Positions 1 through 12,200 of a DNA stretch of 64,000 nt are shown here, piece by piece; the first letter of the stretch is position 1; each line of letters starts with the position of its first letter. Origin of the DNA: Mytilus galloprovincialis (lineage: Eukaryota; Mollusca; Bivalvia; Mytilida; Mytilidae). The notes below the pieces were generated by a model. It had not been told where the DNA came from and made no database searches. It saw only the letters and a program-made list of their open reading frames with translations. The DNA is taken from NCBI RefSeq assembly GCF_965363235.1, contig NC_134850.1, forward strand, positions 35,995,102-36,059,101. Direction: 5' to 3'. Both the position numbers and the translations under genes were made by a program.

Positions 1-844
1 ATTTTCATTCATTACCTTTTTTAAAAATCCTTGAAATTTAGTAGAATAAGAATTCCTTCTAGCCTGGATAATTTCAATGAAAGAGATGCACATCTTTTCT
101 ATGTTTTTCCTGCTCTACGACAATAAATCTGATGTCCAGTCATGTGAGAGAACCATGCAGTCTGTAAAATAGAAATGTATAGGAACAACTCTTAGGTAAT
201 ATGTAGGTAAACAAGGATAAAGGATGGGAAATTCATACCCAAAATTTGAATAGGATAGACATTTTTCCTTGCAATATAAGGACCCCTCATAGAGTTTCTG
301 CAAAGGTACTTTAATATGCAAAGAGCAGGACAGTTACCTTGTACAGATTGATTGATTGTTGGTTGCTTTACGCTGCATGATACCTTGTACAGAGCCTCCT
401 ATATCTATTCTCAGTAAAGAAGTGTGCATATTTTTACACCAGGTACACCCAAACAGAAGCACAGCTTTATCAAAGGGTAACTGACAAAAGGGAGAAGTCC
501 ATGGGTGATCTTATTTCTATACACCTTTCTATAACCAAATCGATCCCTGGGGATGACATGTTCTTAAAGTATTTGAATATTGTGATTGGTATTTGTATGA
601 AGTGCTGAGATAAATATTACTATGGTAAAATTGTATTCAGATGTCGCATATTATTCTGATGGTTCGATTGATCAGCACATTACACCAGACTTCTTCATGG
701 AACATTAGCATAAAAGGAGGTGTCGATGTATTATTATTTACACTCTAGAAATAGAGGTAGAAGATACCAAAGGAATACTCAAACTCATAAACTACATCCA
801 CTAAATTGGCCAACAATATTTTAATAATGTCGTTAAATAGTTAT

Positions 845-1020
845 CAAAGGTACCAGGATTATAATTTATTACGCCAGACGCGCGTTTCGTCTACATAAGA
901 CTCATCAGTGACGCTCAGATCAAAATAGTTGTAAAGCCAAACAAGTACAAAGTTGAAGAGCATTGAGGACCCAAAGTTGTGCCAAATACGGCTAAGGTAA
1001 TCTATTCCTTGGATAAAAGA
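845..1020 (+). repeat. Dispersed SINE-like repeat, family A, copy 1
   Basis: The segment contains the block 'cgtctacataagactcatcagtgacgc' in spirit (at about 888-915) followed by an A-rich stretch and ending near 'ccaaatacggctaag'. Related blocks occur at 2096-2190, 18120-18195 (fragment), 55700-55830 and, reversed, 57580-57735. Copies differ by many substitutions, so the family is old. I recognise the pattern as a common bivalve dispersed repeat but cannot name it. Confidence 0.6.
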
Positions 1021-1669
1021 TTAGTTACTACACACTGGGCTTTAAGCGAATTAAAAACGATAAAAGAAAATGTCATAGCAGCATGAACAGACTTTTAGAA
1101 AGAAAGAACTAAGTTTTGTATGTATATTATATATGAATATCATTAAGCATCAACAAATCACAAAGTCAAGTGAAAAAGGAATAGCGCGTGCAGGTAGATA
1201 ACGGAATTTATGTTCATCTAACTTCAGGAATGATTATGAGTTGTAAGATAATGAATAAGATTTACCAACTAGCTGGAATCAATCAAACTACTCCGCTGGA
1301 ACATATTTGTATTATAGTATTTTAATTACCAATATGGTACCATTTCGTACATTCCATTCTGGAACCATGAAACAACATAATACATCAAACCTAGCAGACA
1401 CCAACATCTTCAGCCAGAGCTTCTATATACCATAACAATTTGGGGTTTTAAAATTTGATTAATAGGAACGTATCCACCCCAGATTTTGTAAGTTAATTTA
1501 CAATTAAATCAATTTGCTGATAATTGAATATCAAAAAGTTAGGAAAAAAAAATTATAATATAAAGAATTGTGTCAGTTATGCATCAACAAAAATGTTATG
1601 CTATAGAACTTTTTATACTTTGTGCATTTGAGGCAGAACGATTGCATTATATTTCAAGAGACGATTCAC

Positions 1670-3120
1670 ATACTATGTTTTATTCAATTCTACAAATACT
1701 GTACAATTAAAAAAGCTTTGAACATTTAATAAAATCATTAATGTGAAAGTATTTGCTTCGAGTTACACAATATAACTAAAATGTAGTATTTTTATCGATA
1801 TGAACTATTCTTTGTAATTTTGTATTTAGTTTATGCGTATATAGGAAGAATTTGTAGATTAATAGGAGTTAATCTATCTGTATAAGTCTAATAACAGTTG
1901 TTATTGTTATAAGTAATCAAAGTTTAGACACAGTCGATCATGGTTTAAATATGCTTGGTTGAAATCAGTTCGTAGTAGTGTTTGTGCTGCTCAGATTTGT
2001 CTAAGTAAGGCTTGCATATTCTGCAGGTTCCGTCGGAACTGGGGTAGATTATTTCAATATATGCTCTTGTTACGGACAAATAAACTCATCATAGACACCA
2101 GGATTGAAATTATGTATTTGCACCTGACGCGCGTTCCGTCTTTAAAAGACGCATCAGTGACGCTCGTATTAAAAAAGAGCTAAAAGGCAAAACAAAATAA
2201 AAACACATTCATTGCTATGTAACTTGTTCCGTCTTTATATCATGTATGTCTGTCATTAAGTAACATAAACTAGCTTATTTGACTGAGTTCGGATGAAACG
2301 ACAACACATACTACAAAAGCCTCTTTACATAATTCCATTTCTGGCACGACTGCCACCAATTACATTTATTTTTATTACCCAACTGTTACAGTAAGGCAAT
2401 TTGCTTCATACGGTGAAGTATCTTATTCCTAACATCACAAGAAACAAAAGAACTGTAGTTTTGAAGTAAACGGAAGTGGATAGTCCCAGGGCAAATCCGG
2501 CGTCTCCAAAGAGGCTCAGCATCTACAAATAAAAAAATCGATTTCTATGCTGGTTAAATTGATCGGTTGCTGTTAGCTTATTCATGCATATTCAGGATGA
2601 GAACAAACCAATAATAATAAAAAAGATCGCTTCTGCAGAGTGTGTTATTTATGATAAACAACAGGATTTGTTCCGGGCCCGGATTGCTATGTTTTTATAC
2701 CCCAATCCGTCCTTGGAGTGTTTTCATCAAAAGTATACCCGGTCAGCATGATAAGTACAATTTTTGGACTGCCAGTTGGAAAAGATGACATTATGAATTG
2801 AAACAGAAACATTGTCCTGTACTACACTCCCTCCAAGAATTGTTACATAAAGCGTGTTAATCATCTTACACAAAGCATACAATTTAACGTCAAACACATT
2901 TCGTTTAAGTCAATGCGAAAGTAAATGACAAAATTATGAGCACCTCTAAAGGTTTCGAGCTATTAAAGTTTACGATTGAATTTATTTACAACAAAGTATA
3001 ATTTGTCCATTCCTAATATAACATATTTTTATACGTATACGTTCGTCATGGTTTTATGAAACAAAGATTCAGTTTTTGTGTAAGTAAGTAATGACAAATA
3101 CTTGTATCATTCTATTTGGA
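1670..3120 (+). repeat. Left unit of a diverged direct duplication
   Basis: Read along the strand, this segment matches 3590-5790 in order: 'tttattcaattc' with 'aaatactgtacaatta' (1678 and 3600), the 'agacacagtcg' block (1925 and 3869), 'ttccgtcgga' (2028 and 3970), the 'gaattgttacata' block (2837 and 5521), 'attatgagcacct' (2933 and 5620) and 'acgtatacgttcg' (3033 and 5715). The right unit is longer because other repeats inserted into it. The duplication lies directly upstream of the first NTPase/ankyrin gene. Confidence 0.65.
2096..2190 (+). repeat. Dispersed SINE-like repeat, family A, copy 2
   Basis: It shares the 'accaggatt' lead-in, the 'gacgcgcgttccgtc' block and 'gcatcagtgacgctcg' with the copy at 845-1020, but stops after about 95 bases. 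It sits inside the left unit of the local duplication and is absent from the right unit, so it inserted after that duplication. Confidence 0.6.
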
Positions 3121-3217
3121 TACACGTATGTCTCTCTTGATTAACCTTACTTTAATTTTTATTGGCCAAAAAGTGATGAGCATTTCTGTCTTAATGAAAG
3201 CTACATAATTGTCATGT

Positions 3218-3351
3218 TCATGTATTTAAACTATTAGTGTGACTCATGTATGAAAACTATTAGTGTGACTCATGTATGTAAACTATAAGTGTGACACATG
3301 TATGTAAACTATAAGTGTGACACATGTATGTAAACTATTAGTGTGACTCAA
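3218..3351 (+). repeat. 26-bp minisatellite, five copies
   Basis: Five consecutive copies of a unit built on 'aaactattagtgtgactcat' plus 'gtatgt' can be read. Copies three and four share the variants 'ataag' and 'gacac', so they are a recent pair. The array lies in the gap between the two units of the local duplication. Confidence 0.85.
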
Positions 3352-4589
3352 CATTGTTTATAATAATCGCCTTTTTTTATTATAAAGTATCTCATCATGT
3401 CGCATGTCAAAATTGTGTTAAGTAAAACGAAAACTTCCTATTTCAACGTAAGAAGACCTTAATTTCTTTTCGAAGGAACTAACCTTGAGAAAATTTTATG
3501 ATAAAAGTTTTGACTTTTACCATGTGATTAATGATTACATTATGATGTCTATTCAGGATAATTTTTACACTATAAGATCCACACGATAAAATGTAAAGTT
3601 TTATTCAATTCGACAAATACTGTACAATTAGGAAAGCTATTAAAATCATTATTGTGAAATTATGACCTCCTAAACTATAAAACTAAATCATGTAAATGTA
3701 GTCATAAAGGTATGTAGTTATTATATGTATAAGTATTTATAGATATTTACTATTTTCTTTAATTTTCTATTTTGTTTATGAGTATAAAGGAAGGTCCATA
3801 TATTCATTAGACATAACATATCGGTTGGAGTCTGAATGCCGTTGTTATTCTTTTAAGTAATTAACGTTCAGACACAGTCGTTCATGAATTGAATGCTTGG
3901 TTGAATCCAGTTCGGAGTAGGGTATGTACTGCTCAGACTTGTGTAAGCTGGGAATTCACTCAGTAGAGTTCCGTCGGAATTGGAATACATTATTTCAGCA
4001 TCTGCTCTTGTTACGGAAAAATAGATATGGCTATTTAACTAGTTTCGTCTAAATATCATGCATGTCTGGTGGAATTGGGTCATATTAAGTAATACAAACC
4101 GGCTATTTCAGTTAGGATAAACGACAACGCGTACCATAAAAGCCTTTTCTCATAAATACTATAATTCTGATATGACTGTCACACATTTCATTCATTTTTT
4201 ATTACAAGCTGTTATAAAAAAGCAATTTAGTTCATACAGTGGCGTATCTTGTTCCTTATTTCAAGAGAGAAAAACGAGCTGTAATTTGGGAGTCAACACC
4301 TGAACGCGAATCAGCTTTGGAGTGGGTTGATTAAGGGCAAACCCGGCGTCTCAAAGGAGCTTATAGCATTCACAGATGAAAATAGTCGATTTCAATACAG
4401 GCTTGATTTGTTGGTTGTTTGACTAACCTATATAAAAAGTAAAATCACAAAAATACTGAACTTAGAGGAAAATCAATTCGGAAAGTCTATAATCACATGG
4501 CAAAATCAAATACCAACAACAATGTGTCCAAAGTACACGGATGCCCCACTTGCACTATCCTTTTTCATGTTCCATGGACCGTGAAATTT

Positions 4590-5150
4590 GGTAAATATCT
4601 AATTTGGCATACAATAAGGAAGATTATACTATAGGGAACATGTGCACTAAGTTTCAAGTTGGTTTGGGCTTAAATTTCATCAAAAACTACCTTGACCAAA
4701 AACTTTAACCTGAAACCTCAACTTTCATTTTCTATTTTAAGTGGACAATGAAATTGGGGTCAAAAGTCTAATTTGGCATTAAAATTAGAAAGATCATATC
4801 ATAACCAACAAGTGAACTAAGTTTCAAGTTGATTGGACTTCAGCTTCATCAAAAACTACCTTGACCAAAAACTTTAACCTGAAACTCCAACTTTCATTTT
4901 CTATGTTCAGTGCACCATGAAATTGGGGTTAAAAGTCTAATTTGGCATTTAAATTAGAAGTATCATATCATAAGCAACAAGTGTACTAAGTTTCAAGTTG
5001 ATTGAACTTCAGCTTCATCAAAAACTACCTTGACCAAAAACTTTACCCTGAAGCGGAACGAACGAACGAACGAACGGGCGGACGAACGGAGCCACAAACC
5101 AGAAAACATAATGTCCCACCTACTAATGCCCCACTACTATCGTAGGTGGC
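4590..5150 (+). repeat. About 167-bp tandem repeat ending in an 'acga' run
   Basis: Three degenerate copies contain 'ccttgaccaaaaacttta' (about 4690, 4860, 5029), 'tgaaattggggt' and 'agtttcaagttg'. The array ends in a short 'gaacgaacgaacg' microsatellite at about 5055 and a 'taggtggcgcataaaaa' tail. This end structure is familiar from dispersed repeats of bivalves; no coding capacity is visible. Confidence 0.7.
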
Positions 5151-5194
5151 GCATAAAAAATATTCCGTGCATAATTTTCATTAAACATTTTCAT

Positions 5195-5345
5195 TGAACT
5201 AGTACTTTTTTTAGAGGCCAGCTGAGGTCCGCCTACGGGAACAGGGTTTTCTTGCTGCGTTGTAGACCCATTGGTGGCCTTCGGCTGTTTTCAGCTCTTT
5301 GGTCGGGTTGTTGTGTCTTTGATGACATATTCCCACTTTCCGTTT
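5195..5345 (+). repeat. Solo 3' tail of the Penelope-like family
   Basis: It matches the 3' end of the reverse-transcriptase element at 23385-23562: 'actagta', 'ggccagctga', a pyrimidine-rich block, 'ggtcgggttgttgt' and 'cattcc'-type sequence. No RT coding part precedes it, as expected for a 5'-truncated insertion. Confidence 0.65.
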
Positions 5346-6211
5346 CAAATTTTTATTAATAATCAAATTGATCGGTTCTGCAGAGTATATCTTAGTCTCC
5401 CTGGGATTTTTTTCATCAAAATTATACCCGGTCATTATTTTAGATAAGAACTTTAGACTATCAATTGGAAAAGATATGTTGGATTGAAACAGACATATTG
5501 TCCTTAACAACAACCCCTCCAAGAATTGTTACATAATGCTTGCTAATCACGATACACAAAGCATACAATTGTACATCCAATACATTACGTACAAGTAAAT
5601 TCGAAAATAAATGTCAAAATTATGAGCACCTATAAAGGTTTCGTGCAATTCAAGTTTATAATTTTTTTTACTTCAAAGTATTATTTGTCCGTTTCTTATA
5701 CAATTTATTTTTTACACGTATACGTTCGCCGTCAAAGTTGATCAAGCAATTTACCTCTTTTTGAGTAAATAAAGACCAATACATGTATCGTCTACAACTA
5801 GTCGATTTTACCCGTCCAGAAATTGCTTACAAAAATGCGAGGAAAAATTGTATTGCAAATCAAATTGTTCACCATTTGTTCACATGTGCAGTTTGGTAGT
5901 TCATATGTGCCCCCCAAAACATTAACATATTATATATATCTAGAAAATTCTATATTAAAAGTGTGACTTTTCCCGTGTGACCAGTGACTAATCATTTCAT
6001 CTTATGTCTTTTCAATTCCGGATACTACTTACATCATCAATAAAATTAATTTGGGATTCCCAATTTAGTTTAATAATGTTGACCGATTTCCTTGTCAGTT
6101 AACTTCCGGGAATGTACTAGTATGTCGATCAGGGTATATCAATTTGGTTTTTGTATACCTTACATTGATTTTTTAAACTAGTTTCTTATTGTTCGCTGTC
6201 ATTTAAATATC

Positions 6212-6219
6212 TATATAAA
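6212..6219 (+). promoter_or_regulatory. TATA box of NTPase/ankyrin gene 1
   Basis: A perfect TATATAAA lies 66 bases before the predicted start codon at 6285. That leaves room for a transcription start near 6242-6247 and a leader of about 40 bases. It supports the short first coding exon as the true 5' end of the gene. Confidence 0.6.
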
Positions 6220-6284
6220 GAACCATTTGAATGCCTTTATTTCACAAAATATAAGTATGCACTTCGTCCTTCTATGTATGTAAA

Positions 6285-9200
6285 ATGGATTTTAATACAG
6301 AACAAAGTAAGTTTCATTTAATTTTATTTTACAAACTAGTATGTGTAATTCTGATGCATTACAATTTTGAACATGAATATCATTTCTCATTATGAATATC
6401 CTTTGCCAAAACAATATCTTTTGCTGTGCCTAAGAACACGCAACCCTACCTTGACAACGAAATTCTAATATTTATTTTGTTTTCAAACATTTTTTGTCAG
6501 TGTTAGCCAGGTATATGTTGTTTATGTTCTATAATGGATTATGGAAAAAAATATGCGTTTTGTCTGCATTTGTTTGTATCCGAATACAAGATATAGCATT
6601 GTTTCCAACACATATGTATTTTCAACCGGTTTGGACAATTCCCTTTTCACAATTTTTTTTTATATTAACTGCTAAAATCTGTAAAAATAAATGCGTTTTT
6701 GAGCCATCGGCATGTGTTTATAACTTTGCCATCTGTATAGAAAAAATATATTGTTAGAATCTTCAAGTACATACGCGGAGTTATAAAACGTCAAACTATA
6801 GTAAAGATTGCAATCAATTTGTTTGCAAAAAGCCTTGTTTTGAAATAACGTCGTAATTTTGGAACATTTTTTAGTACCTTATCATATCATCATATTTAGT
6901 TTTTTCATTGTTGAAAAATCTCAATTCTCCAATAACTATGCTTTGCTAAAATATTCCAGGTGAACGAAACATCCTATCTGAAAAGTCCTGTAGCACTGGT
7001 GATGGATCACAAGGGAAGAGAAGTTCAGGAGAGTCAGGTAAAAGTATATATATATACATTGTAATGTTACTGTAGATCTTCTCGTTATGTTCATCTTTAG
7101 GAAGATTGGTTTAAACCAAGCGGTACTAAAATACTCGCATGGAATAATTTCTATACAAAATAAGAACAGAAATAATACAACAATGATAATAATATGCGTT
7201 ATGAAACACTCAATGGATTAGCACTGATGTACGAGAAAAATCCATTTAAATACCAGTTGCATCTTGCTGTGATCGTTGTCACTTAGGAAAATAAAATTAG
7301 AGCAATTTGTAATTCATGTTTAACCATTTACTTTGTAACTAACTACTCTCATGATATTACAATAAATAATTTTTATTGAAAGTTTGTATTGGTTGTAACC
7401 CCCTCCCTAGAAAAAATTCTGGACAAGGTCGTTGTCTAATGGACGTTAATATCTAAAATTATTTGAACGCTCATAGAAAAAAATATTTTATGAAAGAGGT
7501 AAATGTCCTAAAAGAAAAACGACTAGTCGAGTATCATTTTGATAATTACCGAGCGATAATCTGGTATTCAAGTACTTGTTGACGTCACTACTTTTTATTG
7601 TTTGTAATTGTGTGAATAAGTTGTGTACCAGTACACTATTGTTCAATGTTATCTCTAACAAAGTCGTGAATCGTTGTTTTTGATTATCAAACGACTATCA
7701 CGGCAATAATTCAAGTAATATCTGCCTTATTCAATTCAACATGTTCAAGTTGAATTTTAATTTACAAAAGCAATATTTCATTTAAAATAAAATTTAAATA
7801 GGATTGAGCCATTAAAAAATTAAAGTATAATTTATTTTATAGGTTCACACAGAGTCAGATATACAAGTACAGCTTCAAGTACGGAATTTTCATATAAGGA
7901 TGAAATACCGCTGGACACAGGTACATTTTACTTCAGATAAATATTTTTTACTGCAGTGTTTACGGAATAGAAATCAATTAAATTTGTAAACCATACGCAA
8001 TATAAATTAAACCATTTTTTGTATTTGCTTACGGATGTTATCTATGTTATCTTAACTTGTATACATATTTTGTCTTGATTAAGCTGATACGATTTAAATA
8101 TATAACTAATAATCGAGGGTCGGGGTGGGGGTCCTGCAATCTGTATTCTTTATTTTTTATGCCATTTTTCTCTATTCTTTATACTTTTTTTTACTTTTTT
8201 TCTCTATTCTTTATACTTTTTTTTACGTTTTTTCTCTATTCTTTATACTGTTTGCCCATTGTTCTTTATTCTTTATACCTTTTGTCCATTTTTCTCTATT
8301 CTTTATATTTTTTGCTCACTATACTCTGTAAACCCTCATCTATACCCTTATATTACAATGACTTACAGGGTGTTAATTGTAATGTATATACAGTACACTT
8401 GATACGGTTCAGCTAATCGATATTGGATTACGATTGTTTACAAGTATAATTAATCAAAATCTCTTAATTAGATGATGTTTAAAATATCTTATGAATTATT
8501 ATTTTTCCCATTGTATTTTCAAAAGATTTGAATTAAATAATAATGCTTATTAATGCGGTGACCTATAGTTGTTAATGTCTGTGTCATTTTGGTCTTTTGT
8601 GGATAGTTGTCTCATTGGCAATCATACCACATCTTCTTTTTTTATGTTGACTAGTATAGTATAGTAAAACATACAGAACTGTGATATGTGTACGTGTGCC
8701 TGTCTGTGAGTTGTTATGTTATATTAATATTAAATTAATGTTTATGCAGTCGCTATTTTACCATTTTCATGTTAATATTCTAACTATTCCAGTTTCCTTT
8801 ATGACAAATTTTGGAACAGATGATTTTCACGCTGCAAGAGATCCTTCAGTACCTGGCGATGACTATTCTGGAAGTATGTACATTCACGTGATTTATTTCT
8901 AATACGGGGTACAGATACATGTATGTAAAAAGATAGAATGATACAAATTAAGATATATAGTACAAGATATTGGATTTAAAGGCTATAATTAAAATTGCTT
9001 CTTTTTTACATTAATTATTGAAGAGACTAACCCACTGACTTTAAACAGACGGGAAGGTCTTTTGCAGCGTTTTATGGTAAAATTCAGTCGAGCATTTCCG
9101 ATTCACAAAAAAACAATAATTCAAACATATAATATTGGTTAAGGGTTAAATTGTACCATATTATATAAACCAAAGACATCGACTTTTGAAGAAGAGAAGA

Positions 9201-12200
9201 AAGATAGAAAATTTACATTCAAGACTCACGAGTCAAAAATTAACGGACAACGCTGTGGCAAAAAAAAAAATGATGAATTATAACGAAATAATCAACTCAT
9301 CAACAAACCACTACTTAAGACTGAAAAGGCTGAGCAACACGAACCCAACTAAAATATCGGGGAATCATAGGTGATCTGGAAGGGTAAGCAAATCCTACTC
9401 CACTAGAGGCTCCCGTCATGTAGTTCATGTCTTGTGAAGAATCATGTTAAAACTCGTTTCATTGTGTCGTGCCTGTCGAGTGCAAATAAAGGTTCGAATT
9501 AAATCGTTTTCGTTTTGATATATATGCATGCAACATTTCGTAATGGACATTAAACTCTAATTTACAATTATAAATATCACCATCATCGTCATAATTATCT
9601 GTGTCTATGCATTGTCATTGAAATGACGCATGTATATTATGCTGAACATTTTGATATTTTTATAGGTTCACAAATAAATGTGTCAGGCAAAACAGTCTTA
9701 CTTGGTGAAACTATCAATTGCATAATTCGAAACGCTGAAGAAGATGAAAATAAACAAAGTACGTACTAATAGCATTGGCATACAACCTAAGTTTACTAAT
9801 TTCAACAGAATTTTCTTTAGTTTAATCAACGATTATAAAAATACTATACTGCTTGCTTTAAGTATCTCATAATGATAAGATCAAACATAAAATTACACAC
9901 AAAGCATCATCAAAATATTTTATGACTTTTTCATGTTTTCAATCGTTCCTTCTTTTTTCCTTTTCTGTCCTTTTTTTGGCCTTTAGCGCGTATTATATTC
10001 TAATATTCTATAAACTGTTTGCTTTACATACATGCTCATTATACCTATTATACCTATTATTGTATATATTTATATTATCTTCATAAGTATGATTTAATTT
10101 TGTCTAATCCATTTTGCTTTAATTTAACTGAACACAAAGCAAAATATTTATGCGAAATATTAGGTCAATGTTCGGACACTATCTACTTTCTTGTATGTTT
10201 TTTAGAAGGGCGAAGTTAACAGACCTCTTCAACAGTTTTGTACCGGACACAAACATTTGATATTTTCTGGCATTGATCTAATTTTGTTTTTATACTGTCG
10301 TTTAAAAAAACGGCTACACTTTTTATATAGAAATGTTAACACGAACATGAAACTTATTGTCTATTCATAAAAGAGCACATAACTATTAAGAAAAGTGATG
10401 TGAGGAAAGACATCTAGAAGTGATCTAGCTATAGTATACAAAATAATTTCACATGTATTTTCCTATCTAGGAGAAGAGATTTTCAAAGAACAGTTTCAGT
10501 CAGTGGACGATGTGTTTGTGGAGACTAAAGGTTATGCCCTAGCAAAAGAAAAGCTAGAAAAAAATCACATTGTTTTGATAACAGGATCATCTGGAGCAGG
10601 TACCACACTCATAGCAAAGAAATTGGTAAATGAGAAAATTTTACAAGGTTTTACTTTGAAAGAAATTGACAATGTAGCACAGTTGCGTCAAATTCATTGG
10701 AAAAATCAGCAAATCGTTTTAATGGACGATCTTTTTGGGTACATAAGTAGCAGAGACGACGAAAATCAAAAACTTCTTTCTGAAATCGGATTTGTTATTG
10801 AAGAAAGACGTAGAAATGATGGATTCTTATATGTAGTCATGACATGCAGAAGTAGTGTCGTTCAACGGATCAAAGCATGCCTCAAAAGTAATCGAGTTTT
10901 AGATAAATCAAATATAGTCGAATTGTCGGAGTTCAAATTATCTCAACAGGAACGATTACAAATACTAGAAAAACATATTAAAAGATACAGACCTAATGAA
11001 AATGTAGACCAAACAATAAAACAGGCGATCAGCAAGTGTAAACTTCCGGGTTATCCTAATTGTGTATATATGTTTACTCGGAACGACAGATTATTTAATC
11101 AAGGGAAATATTTCTTCATTTCCCCTACGGAGCATGTGCAGGAGGAAATACACGTTCTTCGTATAAATGATCCAGACGTTTACGCATTATTATTATTTAT
11201 CCTAATTAAAGACGGGGAGATCAAAGAGAAAACATTGCAGTCGCTTGGCGATAACTGTAACGAATTCAATCTTTTGCAAAATATTGCTCATTTTCCAAGT
11301 GCTATACAATTGTGTCGTCGACTTCACTCTGCATTAAAAAGGGTTGATGCAGCATTTGTCGTACAAGAGAGCTCCACAATACAGTTCAGACATTCATGTG
11401 TTTTGGAAGCTATGTGTTTATCGTTTAGCCAAACTCTTGAAAACCAAGCAGTTAAATGGCTACCGTTGGATTTTATTGTAAAACGTATCAGAACTGATAA
11501 ATTTGAGAAATCAAATGATTATGAAATAGTGACAATAGGACCTTCTGTATTCGATGATTTGGCAGAAAGGTTTATCAATGAAATAAAATTTGGAAATATA
11601 GCTGAAGTTTGTAAACACGAGGCATTCACGAACGGTAGATTTGTTACAATTTTTTGTGCAATTTTAGAAGGTTTTTTGCAAAAAGATGTTGCCATGCTCC
11701 GATTCATACTACAAGTAACAGAAAGGGAAAACCATTTAGGAGCATTATTTAATGGATCTTTATTATACTGGTCGGCTTCTTTAGATGCAGAACTGTTATG
11801 CTCGTCATTACTTGCAAAACATTTTTATGACAACATCAAAGACAAGTTTTGGGTTAGAGTTCAAGCATCTGCAGCCCTTGTACCAGCATGCTGGTACGGG
11901 TTTCAGGAAACACTTTTGGATTCTTTGCTCCAATTAAATGCAGATATAAACAGCGCAATGCACAAAGAGCGCAGGTCACAAACCCACTTTTGTGATTTTT
12001 GTACTGTTCACGACAAAGACGGAATGAGTGGTATTCAGGCCAGTGTATTTACGGATAATTTACCAAAATATGAAACACTTGCTTATCTACTGACAAACAG
12101 GGCATGTTTTAAAGACCGTTCTGACTACAAACCGTTAATACAAGCCATACAAATTTACGACACGGCACTTCAATCCGACATTAAAACTGTAGCAAAGATG

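Larger units (their letters stand above)
3590..5790 (+). repeat. Right unit of the diverged direct duplication
   Basis: Collinear with 1670-3120. The extra length comes from a family C fragment (4430-4530), a tandem repeat (4590-5150) and a solo Penelope-type tail (5195-5345), which interrupt the match before it resumes at about 5370. Confidence 0.6.
1..6284. other. Intergenic, repeat-rich, no gene seen
   Basis: No open frame here has recognisable similarity, codon structure or splice context. The stretch holds two SINE-like repeat copies, a diverged 2-kb direct duplication, a 26-bp minisatellite, a roughly 167-bp tandem repeat and a solo Penelope-type tail, each listed separately. The last part runs into the promoter of the NTPase/ankyrin gene that starts at 6285. 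Confidence 0.6.

Noticed and set aside
3218-3351. CRISPR-like array
   Set aside because: The 26-bp units are directly adjacent without spacers and the genome is clearly eukaryotic; it is a minisatellite.
6494-6757. 87-codon open frame in intron 1 of paralogue 1
   Set aside because: No splice-compatible phase, no paralogue counterpart and a hydrophobic low-complexity composition.
8057-8416. Open frame rich in Phe, Leu and Tyr
   Set aside because: It is the translation of a pyrimidine-rich tandem repeat inside an intron.
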